64,000 nucleotides of DNA from Falsiphaeobacter marinintestinus (GCF_007923355.1 NZ_VOGO01000007.1:1-64000); one strand, 5' to 3'. Shown: positions 18,052-27,744, numbered from the stretch's first letter. The notes: generated from the letters alone by a model not told the origin. A program made the numbers and translations.

Positions 18052-18939
18052 TCAGAACCCGTACAACCGCGCCGGGTTGTCGACCAGGATCTTATGGATG
18101 GTGTCAGGATCATCGGTCCAGTCGCTGATCTGATCCAGCAGATAGCCGTCATTCGGCATCGTGCGATAATGCCATGGATGCGGCCAGTCCGATCCCCACA
18201 ACACCTGATCCGGCGCCGCCCCGATAATGGCCTGCGCCAACGGCACGACATCGTCATAGGGCGGCGCATCCCGTTCGGTCACCCGGTAAGCGCCGGTCAT
18301 CTTCGACCAGCATTTGCCATCCCGCAGCAGGCTCAGGAAATCCTGAAACCCCGGGTTTTCAACACCGCGCGACGTTTTCATGTACCCCAGATGGCCAAAC
18401 ACAACGTCGGTTTTGACCCGCGCCATCTGCCGCGCCAGATCGTCGAACGCATCGACATGCAACAGGAATTCGACATGCCATCCCAATGGCACCAGCCGCT
18501 CTGAAAACGCCACGACCTGATCAAAACTGTCAAACGGCATCCCGCCCTTATCGACCAGATTAAACCGCACCCCCCGCGCACCGGCGTCATGCCAGTCCTG
18601 CAACTGACGATCGGTGACATCCCCGCCCACCGCCACAATCGCGCGGTACTTGTCCGGGGCGGTCGCCATCGCATCCATCATCGCCCGGTTGTCGGTGCCG
18701 TACACGCTGGGCTGAGTCAGCACGCAACGCTCAATCCCCAACACCCCATGCAACCGCTCCATCGCGGCCAGTGACGCATCGGGAGGCGTATAGCCGCGCC
18801 GGGGCGAATAGGGGTAAAGGCGCTCTGGCCCGAACACATGCGTGTGCACGTCACAGGCCAAAGCCTGAACAGCAAACCCCGGTTTGCGCGTATCGGCCAC
18901 CGGGCCCGGGCAGGCAGGTATGTCATTGGTCTGGGTCAT
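18052..18939 (-). CDS. Amidohydrolase, 2-pyrone-4,6-dicarboxylate lactonase-like
   Basis: 295 aa. The TIM-barrel amidohydrolase ligands are DVHTHVFGPERLYPYSPRRG at the N-terminus (HxH) and VLWGSDWPHPW near the C-terminus (catalytic Asp), with HVEFLLHVD and VFGHLGYM in between. The FGP..YPYxPxRxYTPPDA segment is typical of the PDC-hydrolase group, which opens lactone rings in lignin-derived aromatic breakdown. No other protocatechuate-branch genes are nearby, so the true substrate is open. Confidence 0.85.
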   Translation of the reverse strand: MTQTNDIPACPGPVADTRKPGFAVQALACDVHTHVFGPERLYPYSPRRGYTPPDASLAAMERLHGVLGIERCVLTQPSVYGTDNRAMMDAMATAPDKYRAIVAVGGDVTDRQLQDWHDAGARGVRFNLVDKGGMPFDSFDQVVAFSERLVPLGWHVEFLLHVDAFDDLARQMARVKTDVVFGHLGYMKTSRGVENPGFQDFLSLLRDGKCWSKMTGAYRVTERDAPPYDDVVPLAQAIIGAAPDQVLWGSDWPHPWHYRTMPNDGYLLDQISDWTDDPDTIHKILVDNPARLYGF

Positions 18940-19262
18940 TGCGTCCTCGTCAATCTTCTATGGCCCGCGTCCCCCATGATGTCCGATAGACGGGCAGGGG
19001 GCAGGACCACTCAGCAGATAATCAATCAACCTCGGCCAAGGTCAACCACGCAATCAGACCATCATTCTGGTCGCAGGATCGTCGGGGGGCAAAGCAGATG
19101 GTCTATGATTTGTGTCGGACGCACACCTTATGAAAGGATCGGGCCAACGAACAGAACGTCACCCCACCCGGCTTTGCGTTCAACGACCCCACAATGAAGA
19201 CTTGCACCAGATGATCGGGGCGTTTCTACTGCCGTTTGAAACAGCAAAACCAGTGTCAGCAT
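18940..19262. other. Intergenic region between divergent genes
   Basis: About 320 bp separating the minus-strand amidohydrolase from the plus-strand AI-2E transporter. It should hold both promoters. No convincing gene, repeat or operator was recognised. Confidence 0.5.
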
Positions 19263-20450
19263 ATGAACATCGAAAACCCGCCCAAGACATCACTTTCGAC
19301 GTGGTTTTTTGCACTCGGAATCATGGCGATTTCAGTTGGTGTCTTGTGGGTCGGACGCGGTTTCCTGATCCCGCTCGCAATTACCGGATTGCTGTTCATC
19401 CTGTCTTCTGCACTCGTGGAAAAAATCGAACACACAAATCTCTTTGGATGGTCACCACCCGCCTGGCTGGCCCAACTCCTCAGTGTCATCGTCGTCATCG
19501 GAACCCTTATGGTTCTGGGCCTGATCGTTTCCTCCTCGGCGGACGACGTGCAAAATGCGCTGCCAAAATACCAGGAACGGCTGCTGCGCCTGAGCGAAAA
19601 ACTGGAAGCCTTTTTGGGCCCTCGCATTGTCGCGGCCGTGCAAGAGGCCACAAAAGATATCGATGTCGGGGCATGGGTGGCTGCCGCTCTGGGCCAATTG
19701 GGGGGGGCGGCGTCCCTGCTTGGCCTTGTTGCGCTGTATCTTGTTTTCCTGGTGACCGAACGCACCGCCTGGATTGAAAAGCTGCCCCGGCTTGCTGCAA
19801 CCGAACAGGAAACACGCCGCACCCAAAAGGTTCTGACCCGGATTTCTGACGGCGTGCAGCAGTATATGTGGGTCAATGCCGTGACCAGCGCGATGAGCGG
19901 GGTGGTCGCGTTCGCGATTTTCAGCTGGGTTGGCCTCGACTTCGCATCGCTCCTTGCGCTCACTGTGTTCATCGCTGGGTTCATCCCGAACATCGGTGCC
20001 TTTATCGCGATTGCCTTGCCTTCACTTGTGGCCATTATCCAGTTTGACAGCCTGACTCCCTTTCTGATCGTACTCTTCGGGTATGGCTGTGCGGATCAGT
20101 TCATCGCCAATGTGATCCAGCCGTCCATGCAGGGGCGGTCTTTGAATCTGAGCACATTTATGGTCATGGTTTCGTTGACGTTCTGGGCGACGCTCTGGGG
20201 CGGCATTGGGGCTTTTCTTGCGATTCCGATGATGGTTGTCAGCATGGTCATCTTTGCAGAATTTCCTGCCACGCGCTGGATTGCCGTTTTGTTGTCAGGC
20301 GACGGTCAGTTGAAAGACTCCAGTGACCTCGATGAACAGGACCAGAATGCGGAACCTGCACAGCCCGGTCGCTCCAAGAACGCCAAACAAGCCGCGTTTG
20401 ATGCCGAGATGGAACAACTTCGCACCGAATTTGAGCATAGAAACGACTAG
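19263..20450 (+). CDS. AI-2E family transporter
   Basis: 395 aa from the ATG at 19263 (the in-frame ATG at 19236 has no better ribosome site). There are about eight hydrophobic segments, with FIAGFIPNIGAFIAIALPSLVAI and the C-terminal GGIGAFLAIPMMVV typical of the AI-2E_transport/PerM family. A charged cytoplasmic tail (about 345-395) is unusually long. Members include TqsA (AI-2 export) and Na+/H+ antiporters, so quorum-signal transport should not be assumed. Confidence 0.88.
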   Translation: MNIENPPKTSLSTWFFALGIMAISVGVLWVGRGFLIPLAITGLLFILSSALVEKIEHTNLFGWSPPAWLAQLLSVIVVIGTLMVLGLIVSSSADDVQNALPKYQERLLRLSEKLEAFLGPRIVAAVQEATKDIDVGAWVAAALGQLGGAASLLGLVALYLVFLVTERTAWIEKLPRLAATEQETRRTQKVLTRISDGVQQYMWVNAVTSAMSGVVAFAIFSWVGLDFASLLALTVFIAGFIPNIGAFIAIALPSLVAIIQFDSLTPFLIVLFGYGCADQFIANVIQPSMQGRSLNLSTFMVMVSLTFWATLWGGIGAFLAIPMMVVSMVIFAEFPATRWIAVLLSGDGQLKDSSDLDEQDQNAEPAQPGRSKNAKQAAFDAEMEQLRTEFEHRND

Positions 20451-20501
20451 CCGCATCGCCCCATCCAGACACACCAATTCGACCGCCCCCATGCATTTCC
20501 T

Positions 20502-20520
20502 GCTGGCCGATCCGGCCAGC
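20502..20520. terminator. Hairpin after the AI-2E transporter gene
   Basis: GCTGGCC-GATCC-GGCCAGC has perfect 7-bp arms about 50 bp after the transporter stop. No T-run follows, so termination strength is uncertain. Confidence 0.4.
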
Positions 20521-20574
20521 TATGGTACTCACCAGATAAGGGTGGGTGGGGGATGATCCGGAGCACCTGAACCC

Positions 20575-22269
20575 ATGTCCAATTCCTACCCCGAAACGTC
20601 CCGCCACGGTGGCAAGATCCTTGCCGATCAACTCGCCATCCTCGGCGCGGAAAAGGTCTTCTGCGTCCCCGGCGAAAGCTATCTTGGCTTGCTCGACGGG
20701 CTCTATGACCATCAGGACCAGATCGAGGTCATCACTTGCCGCCACGAAGGCGGCGCGGCCAACATGGCCGACGCCTTTGGCAAGCTGACCGGCAAACCCG
20801 GCATCTGCGCGGTGACCCGCGGACCCGGGGCCACCAACGCTTCAAACGGCGTGCACACCGCGTTTCAGGACAGCACCCCGATGATCGTGCTGATCGGTCA
20901 GGTCGCCACGTCGATGATGGACCGCGAGGCGTTTCAGGAAATCGATTACCGCCGCATGTTCGGTGAAATGGCCAAATGGGTTGCCCAGATCGACGATGTC
21001 GCCCGTATCCCCGAATACCTGTCCCGTGCCTGGCACGTCGCCCTGTCCGGGCGTCCCGGCCCGGTGGTTCTGGCGCTGCCCGAAGGCACGCTCAGCGACA
21101 CCGCCATCGTCGCCGATGCCCGCCCGGCCCATGTCGGCTATGGCGCGCCCGATCCCGCCAGCATGGCCCAACTCGGACAGATGCTGGCCGAGGCGAAGAA
21201 ACCCATGCTGGTCGTCGGCGGCCCGGATTGGAGCGCCGAGGCCGCAGACCTTGCCGCACAACTTGCCGAGAAATTCGACCTGCCCATCGCCACCACCTTC
21301 CGTTGTCAGGATTATGTCGACAACGGCCACCCGAACTATGCCGGGGTCATCGGCATCGCCGCGCTGCCCGAACTGACCCGCAAACTGCGCAACGAGGTCG
21401 ATCTGCTGATCACCATCGGCAGCCGCTTTGGCGAGATGACGACCCAGGGCTATACCCTGATCGACACGCCCGTTCCGCAGATGCGCTTTGTCCACATCCA
21501 CCCCGGACCTGAACAACTGGGCCATGTTTATGCACCCGACCTCTCGATCGTGTCCTCGCCGCTGAACTTCCTGCGCGCCGCGCTGGACATGCCTGTGCCA
21601 GAAGCCGACCGCAGCAACTGGACCCCCACCTTCCACCCCGATTACGAGGCCTATCGCATTCCGACCGAGGTCCCCGGAGACCTCAATATGGGCCGCGTCA
21701 TCCGGCATCTGTCCGACACCCTGCCGGACGACACGATCTATACCAATGGCGCGGGCAACTACGCCGTCTGGCTGCACCGCTTTCATGCCCACCGCCGCTA
21801 CCGCACGCAATTGGCCCCCACCAGCGGGTCGATGGGCTATGGCGTGCCCGCCGCCGTGGCCGCCAAGCTGCAGCACCGTGACCGCACCGTGGTCTGCGTT
21901 GCAGGCGATGGCTGTTTCCTGATGACCGCGCAGGAGCTCGCCACCGCCAAACGCTATGGCCTCGCCATCATCTTTCTGGTCGTCAACAACGGCATGTTCG
22001 GCACTATCCGCATGCATCAGGAACGACACCACCCCGGCCGTGTGATCTCGACCGATCTCACCAACCCCGATTTCGTCGCCTATGCCGCGTCGTTTGGTAT
22101 TCCGGGCGAACTGGTGACAAACGACGATCAGATCGCCGACGCCCTGACCCGCGCTCAGGCGTCACCCGACGGCTACCTGATCGAACTTCAGGTCGACCCC
22201 GAGGCGCTGACACCCGCGCAATCCCTCTCTGGTGTGCGCAAAGAAGGCGAAGCAGCCCAGACTATTTAA
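20575..22269 (+). CDS. Thiamine-diphosphate-dependent enzyme, acetolactate synthase-like
   Basis: 564 aa with all three domains of the POX/AHAS family. The N-terminal Pyr domain has CRHEGGAANMADAFG (catalytic Glu). The middle domain is near 200-335. The C-terminal PP domain holds VAGDGCFLMTAQELATAKRYGLAIIFLVVNN, the GDG...NN Mg2+/ThDP motif. No acetolactate synthase small subunit gene is adjacent, so a catabolic 2-oxo-acid decarboxylase or ligase role is more likely than branched-chain synthesis. It converges on the LysR gene, while the cysteate-lyase-like gene starts about 1.1 kb further on. Confidence 0.88.
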   Translation: MSNSYPETSRHGGKILADQLAILGAEKVFCVPGESYLGLLDGLYDHQDQIEVITCRHEGGAANMADAFGKLTGKPGICAVTRGPGATNASNGVHTAFQDSTPMIVLIGQVATSMMDREAFQEIDYRRMFGEMAKWVAQIDDVARIPEYLSRAWHVALSGRPGPVVLALPEGTLSDTAIVADARPAHVGYGAPDPASMAQLGQMLAEAKKPMLVVGGPDWSAEAADLAAQLAEKFDLPIATTFRCQDYVDNGHPNYAGVIGIAALPELTRKLRNEVDLLITIGSRFGEMTTQGYTLIDTPVPQMRFVHIHPGPEQLGHVYAPDLSIVSSPLNFLRAALDMPVPEADRSNWTPTFHPDYEAYRIPTEVPGDLNMGRVIRHLSDTLPDDTIYTNGAGNYAVWLHRFHAHRRYRTQLAPTSGSMGYGVPAAVAAKLQHRDRTVVCVAGDGCFLMTAQELATAKRYGLAIIFLVVNNGMFGTIRMHQERHHPGRVISTDLTNPDFVAYAASFGIPGELVTNDDQIADALTRAQASPDGYLIELQVDPEALTPAQSLSGVRKEGEAAQTI

Positions 22270-22295
22270 GGGACAGACCCTGCTCCTCAACACGT

Positions 22296-22323
22296 GCGAC
22301 CGCTGCCTGAAAATGGCGGTCGC
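22296..22323. terminator. Hairpin between convergent genes
   Basis: GCGACCGC and GCGGTCGC form perfect 8-bp arms with a 12-nt loop, midway between the ThDP enzyme stop (22269) and the LysR stop (22354). The position suits a bidirectional terminator. No long T-tract follows in either direction. Confidence 0.45.
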
Positions 22324-22353
22324 TGACAACGCTGTGCGTCCAAAAAAGAGCAA

Positions 22354-23277
22354 TTAAACCGTATCGTCCGGCAGATCCTGGCGAGCCACGCGAAGTTGCA
22401 GATGTTCGGCAAGGTGATGCCAGACCTGTTCCGCGTGGCCGGTCCGGGCTTCTGACAGGCGGACCATCCTGATGATCAGGGTTTGCGCTGGCAGCACGTC
22501 GTCCATCCGCACCAGCCTGCCATGTGCCAGGTGATCGGCAACCAAAGATTGCGGCAGCCACGCCATGCCGATCTCGGTCAGCACCAATTGCAGCATGGCC
22601 AGTGTCAGGGCCGTTTCGGCAATGGTCGACACGGTGATGTCCTGGGGAAGTCGCGGACTGATCATCCGGGCAAAGACCTGCCCCAGAAAGACCTCGTCGG
22701 GGTAACTGATCGACGGAATAACCGGACCCGAAGACGTTTGGCGGATGTTTGGGGTCGAGACCGGGATCAGAACATCCGTGCCCAGCGTCACCGCCTCGAA
22801 GGCTTTGCCGGGCGCGGGCGCGTCGTCATCGGGCAGCGCGTACATGATGGCAAAATCGACATCCTTCGAAATCAGGTGCATCAGGCATTCATCCTGATTG
22901 CCCGACCGCACCCGCACCGAAGCCCCACCATCTGCCGTCAAAGCCCGCACCACCTGTGGCGACACGGTGGTGGTCAAAGCGTGCTGACAGACGAAACTCA
23001 GGGAGGCCCCGGCCTGATCGCTGGCCGTTTTCATACTATGGCGCAGCTTGTGAAGTCGCGCGCTGAGGTCGCGCAATTCGGGCTCAAGCGCCTGAACCCC
23101 GGGCGTCAGCGTGACCGGTTTGCGGCGGCGGTCAAACAGCGTGGCGCCGATACTGTCTTCGATAATCCGCACCCGGCGCGTAAAGGCCGACTGGGTCAGC
23201 AGACGTTTTTCGGCAGCCCGCGCCAGCGAGCCGCCATCAAGCACCGCCAATATGTCATCAATCCATTCCAGTCGCAT
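22354..23277 (-). CDS. LysR-type transcriptional regulator
   Basis: 307 aa from the ATG at 23277. The winged HTH is at residues 3-60 (LEWIDDILAVLDGGSLARAAEKRLLTQ..., with LTQSAFTRRVRIIEDSIGATLFDR), followed by the effector-binding LysR_substrate domain (about 90-290). It is divergent from the cysteate sulfo-lyase-like gene with a gap of about 120 bp, so it probably controls that gene in response to the substrate. In Ruegeria pomeroyi a LysR gene (cuyR) is likewise beside cuyA. Confidence 0.9.
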   Translation of the reverse strand: MRLEWIDDILAVLDGGSLARAAEKRLLTQSAFTRRVRIIEDSIGATLFDRRRKPVTLTPGVQALEPELRDLSARLHKLRHSMKTASDQAGASLSFVCQHALTTTVSPQVVRALTADGGASVRVRSGNQDECLMHLISKDVDFAIMYALPDDDAPAPGKAFEAVTLGTDVLIPVSTPNIRQTSSGPVIPSISYPDEVFLGQVFARMISPRLPQDITVSTIAETALTLAMLQLVLTEIGMAWLPQSLVADHLAHGRLVRMDDVLPAQTLIIRMVRLSEARTGHAEQVWHHLAEHLQLRVARQDLPDDTV

Positions 23278-23399
23278 GGGTTGCAGATACAGCAATCCAC
23301 CATAACTTGCAAAATCCGCAATTTAGGTGCCGGATTTCGCAATTGGAACCCGCAATTTAGGCGGGTAAGTTGATGGAAATCAAAATTAGGAGCCGTCCC

Positions 23400-24413
23400 A
23401 TGCATCTCGCCCGTTTTCCTCGCCTGCACCTCGCCCACCTGCCGACGCCCTTGGAACCGATGAAACGGCTGTCGAAAGAACTGGGCTGCGAGATCTGGAT
23501 CAAACGCGACGACTGCACCGGCATGTCGACCGGCGGCAACAAGACCCGCAAGCTTGAGTTCCTGATGGCCGAGGCCGAGGCTCAGGGGGCCGACATGGTG
23601 ATGACCCAGGGCGCGACGCAGACCAACCACGGTCGCCAGACTGCCGCGTTTGCCGCCAAACTGGGGGTCGATTGTCATATCCTGCTGGAAGATCGAACCG
23701 GCTATCAGGATGCGAACTACAACCACAATGGCAACGTGCTGCTGGATCACCTGCATGGCGCCACGACCGAAAAGTTCCCCGGCGGGCACAACATGGTCGA
23801 AGAGATGGAAAAGGCCGCCGAAAAGAAGCGCGCTGAAGGGCGTAACGTTTATGTCATTCCGGGCGGCGGATCGAACCCCACCGGCGCACTTGGCTATGTG
23901 AATGCTGCATTTGAATTGTTGTCGCAAGCCAACGATGCCGGTTTGCGGATCGACCGTCTTGTCCATGCCACCGGGTCGTCGGGCACGCAGGCCGGGCTGG
24001 TGACAGGCATGTGCGCGATGAATTCCCTTGTGCCGGTTCTGGGCATCGGCACGCGCGCGCCGCAGCCCAAGCAGGAACAGATGGTTTATGATCTCGCCTG
24101 CAAAACAGCCGAGAAACTGGGCTGCGCGGGCGTGGTCAAGCGCGAAGACGTGATGGCCAACACCGACTACGTTGGCGAAGGCTATGGCCTGCCGACGCAA
24201 AGCGGAATTGAGGCGATCCAGATGTTTGCCGAACTGGAAGGCATCCTGCTTGATCCCTGCTATTCCGCCAAGGGTGCCGCAGGTCTGATCGATCTGGCCC
24301 GCAAGGGTGAATTCAAAGATCAGCGGATCGTCTTCCTGCACACCGGCGGGGCGGCGGCCTTGGGTGGCTATGACTTTGCTTTTGACAATGCCAACCGCTG
24401 GGTCCACCTCTGA
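23400..24413 (+). CDS. cuyA: L-cysteate sulfo-lyase / D-cysteine desulfhydrase family PLP enzyme
   Basis: 337 aa from the ATG at 23400, which has AGGAG seven bases upstream. Fold-type II PLP enzyme: the Lys is in [13 protein letters not shown], the phosphate-binding loop in [10 protein letters not shown], and the C-terminal motif is [11 protein letters not shown]. The N-terminus [17 protein letters not shown] and NGNVLLD.LHGAT match, from memory, CuyA of R. pomeroyi more closely than E. coli DcyD. CuyA splits L-cysteate to pyruvate, ammonia and sulfite. The adjacent racemase and RidA genes fit amino-acid beta-elimination. D-cysteine desulfhydrase or ACC deaminase activity remains possible. 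Confidence 0.8.
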   Translation: MHLARFPRLHLAHLPTPLEPMKRLSKELGCEIWIKRDDCTGMSTGGNKTRKLEFLMAEAEAQGADMVMTQGATQTNHGRQTAAFAAKLGVDCHILLEDRTGYQDANYNHNGNVLLDHLHGATTEKFPGGHNMVEEMEKAAEKKRAEGRNVYVIPGGGSNPTGALGYVNAAFELLSQANDAGLRIDRLVHATGSSGTQAGLVTGMCAMNSLVPVLGIGTRAPQPKQEQMVYDLACKTAEKLGCAGVVKREDVMANTDYVGEGYGLPTQSGIEAIQMFAELEGILLDPCYSAKGAAGLIDLARKGEFKDQRIVFLHTGGAAALGGYDFAFDNANRWVHL

Positions 24414-24416
24414 ACG

Positions 24417-25127
24417 ATGCCCAGGCCGCGCACCATCGGTATTCTTGGGGGCATGGGCCCCGAAGCAACCATCCTCCTCCAGCGCAAGCTGGTCGAGGCG
24501 GTGCCGGCGCGCGACGACGGCGATCATATCCCGCTGTTCATTGACATGAACTCGCAGGTGCCGTCGCGGATTGCGCATCTGATCGACGGCACCGGTATTG
24601 ATCCGGGGCCGACGCTTGCCGCCATGGCGCGTCGGCTTCAGGCCGCTGGCGCCGTGGCGTTGGCCATGCCCTGCAACACCGCGCATCACTATGCGGGGGC
24701 GATCACCCAAGCGGTGGATATCCCGCTTCTGAACATGGTCGACCTGGCGGCAGATCATGCGGCCGAAACGCTTGGGGCCGGGGGCTGTGTCGGCATGCTG
24801 GCTTCGCCTGCTGTGCGGCGCACGGCTCTGTTTGAAAAGGCGCTTTCCAAACGTGGGCTGTCTGTCGTGTGGCCTGCCCAAGATGCCCCCATGCTGGCCG
24901 CGATCCGTGCGATCAAGGTTGATAGCCAAAGCGCGCAAGCCCGTGAAACACTGCTGGCCGCCTCGCACGAACTTCTGGCCGCCGGGGCAGGCCTGCAATT
25001 TGTCGCGTGCTCCGAGTTTTCGATCATCGCTGACAGTGTCGCCCCCGACGCCAATGCCGTGGATACGATCGACCTTTTGGTGCGGGCGATCATCGACACC
25101 TCCCAGTCAGATCACATCAGGCCCTGA
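24417..25127 (+). CDS. Aspartate/glutamate racemase family protein
   Basis: 236 aa. The two catalytic cysteines of cofactor-independent amino-acid racemases are in AMPCNTAHHY and FVACSEFSII, and the N-terminus GILGGMGPEAT is the YgeA/Asp-racemase signature. It starts 3 bp after the cuyA stop, so it is co-transcribed. It may interconvert enantiomers of a sulfonated or ordinary amino acid before the lyase step; that role is inferred. Confidence 0.9.
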   Translation: MPRPRTIGILGGMGPEATILLQRKLVEAVPARDDGDHIPLFIDMNSQVPSRIAHLIDGTGIDPGPTLAAMARRLQAAGAVALAMPCNTAHHYAGAITQAVDIPLLNMVDLAADHAAETLGAGGCVGMLASPAVRRTALFEKALSKRGLSVVWPAQDAPMLAAIRAIKVDSQSAQARETLLAASHELLAAGAGLQFVACSEFSIIADSVAPDANAVDTIDLLVRAIIDTSQSDHIRP

Positions 25128-25194
25128 ACGGGCCATTCCCTTCCCGGCTCCGGGCGGCTAACTTCCCGGATAACAACCTGCCCAAGGACATCTC

Positions 25195-25542
25195 ATGACC
25201 CAGATCGAACGCATGCACAGCACAGGCCGGATGAGCCGGATCGTCATCCACGGCGACACCGTTTATCTGTGCGGACAGGTTGGCGAAGCCGGCGCCAGCG
25301 TTGCCGACCAGACCCGGCAGACCCTTGCCAAGATCGAAGACCTGCTGGCCGAAGCGGGCTCGGACAAAACCAAAATCCTGCAGGCGATCATCTGGCTGGC
25401 GTCGATGGACGACTTTGCCGAGATGAACGCGGTCTGGGACAATTGGGTTGTGCCCGGCGCTGAACCCGCGCGCGCCTGTGGTGAGGCGGCATTGGCCCGG
25501 CCAGACCTGAAGGTCGAGATCATCATTACCGCCGCACGCTAA
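25195..25542 (+). CDS. RidA (YjgF/YER057c/UK114) family protein
   Basis: 115 aa with AAGGA upstream of the ATG. Family signs are VYLCGQVGE, the QTRQTLAKIEDLLAEAGSD segment and PARACGEAAL with the substrate-binding Arg. RidA proteins deaminate 2-aminoacrylate and similar enamines released by PLP beta-lyases, which fits its place 68 bp after a racemase and downstream of a beta-eliminating enzyme. It is convergent with the second LysR gene. Confidence 0.9.
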   Translation: MTQIERMHSTGRMSRIVIHGDTVYLCGQVGEAGASVADQTRQTLAKIEDLLAEAGSDKTKILQAIIWLASMDDFAEMNAVWDNWVVPGAEPARACGEAALARPDLKVEIIITAAR

Positions 25543-25570
25543 AAGCATCTGCTCTGGCCGGACCGCGCGG

Positions 25571-26455
25571 TTACAGCAGGTCCCACAATGTATGCGCCGT
25601 CTGATCAAGTGTTGCCGGATTGGACAGCGCGGAAATCGTCAATGTCGTGCACCAGGGGTCATCGCCGATCGGCACCAGCACCCCTGCGGCAAGTTCGGCC
25701 GATATGGCGGTTTCGGGCATCCATGCAAACCCGCCACCTTTCAAAAGCCGCCGTTTGATCGTTTCGACCAACCCATCAACATAGATCGTTTCGGCATTCA
25801 GCGTTTGCCGCTGTACCGTGTTTTCAACCACCATGCCCAGAAACGACGACCGCTCATAGGCCAGATGCGGGATCGGCGGGCCGTCCGGTCTGGTCAGGTC
25901 CCACTGATTGGCGCGTGCCGGTTCGGCGGCAGCCACCGGGATCAGGCGGTCGGTCAGAAGATCCTTTCGGACAAAGGCAGCTTCGTCGATCATCGGCGAA
26001 ACCGAATGGTGATAGTAACACAGCATGACATCCACAGCGCCCTCGACCAAAAGCTCGCAACAGGTGCTAAGCGAGTCAGACACAACGCTTGTGCGCAATT
26101 CGGGAATCTGAAGTTGCAGCTCATCAAGGCGTGGTGCCAAAAAATTAGTCGAAATCGTATGCAGCACCGAAAACCGGATGAACCGGTTGTCGCCACGATC
26201 TGCATCGCGCAGCGATTGGCGGGTTTCAGAAAGCTGTGAAATCGCCGTCAGGGCCACGGGCAGGAACTGTTGCCCTGCTTCGGTCAGTTGCACCGGATAG
26301 GTGGCTCGGTTGACCAAAGGCAGCCCGACCCAGTTTTCCAAGGCTTTGATTCTTCGACTAAAAGCCGATTGCGTGATGTTTCGCTCGTCCGAGGCTCGGG
26401 TGAAACTCAAGGTCCGGGCGAGGCATTCAAAGTCTCGAAGCCAGTTCAAATCCAC
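25571..26455 (-). CDS. LysR-type transcriptional regulator
   Basis: 294 aa from the GTG at 26455, which has AGGAG eight bases upstream and gives the family start VDLNWLRDFECLARTLSFTRA. A longer ATG frame to 26497 is less likely. The HTH is in residues 3-60 (NITQSAFSRRIKALENWVGLPLV), then the effector domain. It is divergent from the substrate-binding protein gene of the Opu-type transporter, which it probably controls. Confidence 0.9.
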   Translation of the reverse strand: MDLNWLRDFECLARTLSFTRASDERNITQSAFSRRIKALENWVGLPLVNRATYPVQLTEAGQQFLPVALTAISQLSETRQSLRDADRGDNRFIRFSVLHTISTNFLAPRLDELQLQIPELRTSVVSDSLSTCCELLVEGAVDVMLCYYHHSVSPMIDEAAFVRKDLLTDRLIPVAAAEPARANQWDLTRPDGPPIPHLAYERSSFLGMVVENTVQRQTLNAETIYVDGLVETIKRRLLKGGGFAWMPETAISAELAAGVLVPIGDDPWCTTLTISALSNPATLDQTAHTLWDLL

Positions 26456-26724
26456 GCGCGGGGCTCCTGCCTGTTTTTCTCCACCAGCGTAACGCACGCA
26501 AAACTATGCGTAAACGGAATGGTTTGATGAAATGTTCGAATTGGCCCGCGTAAAACTCTTTGACTTAGACTTTCATCAGGAATCGGCGGTCTGACCCTGT
26601 GTCAGCCCATCGTCCACATCGCCAATCGCGCGGCGGATCGCCTGCGTCACCCGCGCAACGTGGGACCCAAAAGACAAAACAGACCGACGTCGGAACACGG
26701 CGCATCCCAACAGAGGAGAAGACC

Positions 26725-27690
26725 ATGAAAACCAAACTGAAAACACTGGGCCTGGCGGCCGCAGTCTGCGTCGGTGCGATGCCGGCGCTGGCTGCCGAAG
26801 AGGTCAAGATCGGCGTGCCATCCTGGACCGGCGCCCAAGCCATTGCCCATCTTCTGGGCGCGGTTGTTGAAACGCGCATCGGTGGCCAGGTCGAATACGT
26901 GCCCGGCAACAACGCCACGATCTTTCAGGCGATGGATCAGGGCAAGGGCGACATCGATGTCCACCCCGATGTCTGGCTGCCAAACCAGGAAAGCTTCACC
27001 AAGAAATATGTCGATGGCGCGGGCACTGTGACACTGTCGTCCAACCCATATGAGGGCAACCAGGGCTTTTGCGTGTCGAAAGACTTTGGCGAGGCCAACA
27101 ACATCACCGACATCGCCGATCTGGGGCGCCCCGAAGTGGCCGCTCTGATGGACAGCGATGGCAATGGCAAGGGCGAGATGTGGATCGGTGCGCCGGGCTG
27201 GGCCTCGGCCAACGTGAACGAAGTCAAAACCCGCGACTACGGTCTGCTTGATTTCATCGAGCCGGTCCGGGCCGAGGAAAGCGTAAAGACCGCGCGCATC
27301 AAGGACAGCATCGCCAAAGGCGAAGGCTATGCGTTCTACTGCTACAAACCGCACGCTGTCTGGTACATGTTCGATGTCAAAATGCTGAGCGAACCAACCT
27401 TTGACGCCGCCAAATACACGATGATTCAGCCGTCGGATGATCCCGATTGGTACGAAAAATCATCCGTGGCCACCAAAGATGCGCTCAAGAACGTTCAGAT
27501 CGCTTGGTCGAACTCGCTTGAAGGCCGGTCCCCTGCGATTGCCGAATTCTTTGCAAACTTTGCACTGACGGCGGATGATGTCTCGGGCTTTGCCTATGAA
27601 ATCAGCGGCAAAGGGCGCGAGCCTGCCGAGGTTGCACGCGAATGGGTCGAAGCCAACCCTGACCGCGTCGACGCGTGGCTGGGCCTGTAA
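26725..27690 (+). CDS. Glycine-betaine/choline-type ABC transporter substrate-binding protein
   Basis: 321 aa from the ATG at 26725 (GAGGAG upstream). A signal peptide MKTKLKTLGLAAAVCVGAMPALA is followed by an OpuAC domain (EEVKIGVPSWTGAQAIAHLL..., GDIDVHPDVWLPNQ, GAPGWASANV...CYKPHAVWYMF). Family members bind glycine betaine, choline, proline betaine or carnitine through an aromatic cage. Transport is from the periplasm. It begins a four-gene operon with ATPase, permease and hydrolase. Confidence 0.93.
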   Translation: MKTKLKTLGLAAAVCVGAMPALAAEEVKIGVPSWTGAQAIAHLLGAVVETRIGGQVEYVPGNNATIFQAMDQGKGDIDVHPDVWLPNQESFTKKYVDGAGTVTLSSNPYEGNQGFCVSKDFGEANNITDIADLGRPEVAALMDSDGNGKGEMWIGAPGWASANVNEVKTRDYGLLDFIEPVRAEESVKTARIKDSIAKGEGYAFYCYKPHAVWYMFDVKMLSEPTFDAAKYTMIQPSDDPDWYEKSSVATKDALKNVQIAWSNSLEGRSPAIAEFFANFALTADDVSGFAYEISGKGREPAEVAREWVEANPDRVDAWLGL

Positions 27691-27710
27691 GAAAGCTCAC
27701 CATTAAGATC

Positions 27711-27744
27711 AACGCCGGCAGTGGTGCCAATCGGTGCCGGCGTT
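27711..27744 (+). promoter_or_regulatory. Intra-operon hairpin between binding-protein and ATPase genes
   Basis: AACGCCGGCA and TGCCGGCGTT form perfect 10-bp arms around a 14-nt loop, just after the binding-protein stop. There is no T-tract. Such hairpins often stabilise the upstream mRNA or attenuate transcription so that the binding protein is made in excess. Confidence 0.6.

Noticed and set aside
19263-20450. Quorum-sensing (AI-2) function for the AI-2E family gene
   Set aside because: The family name is historical and members include Na+/H+ antiporters; no luxS or lsr genes are in the window.
20842-22032. 396-codon frame opposite the ThDP enzyme
   Set aside because: The ThDP enzyme has complete family motifs; the opposite frame is His/Gly/Asp-rich and patternless.
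23196-24998. 600-codon frame opposite the cysteate-lyase-like and racemase genes
   Set aside because: A long shadow frame caused by codon bias; both genes on the plus strand are well supported.
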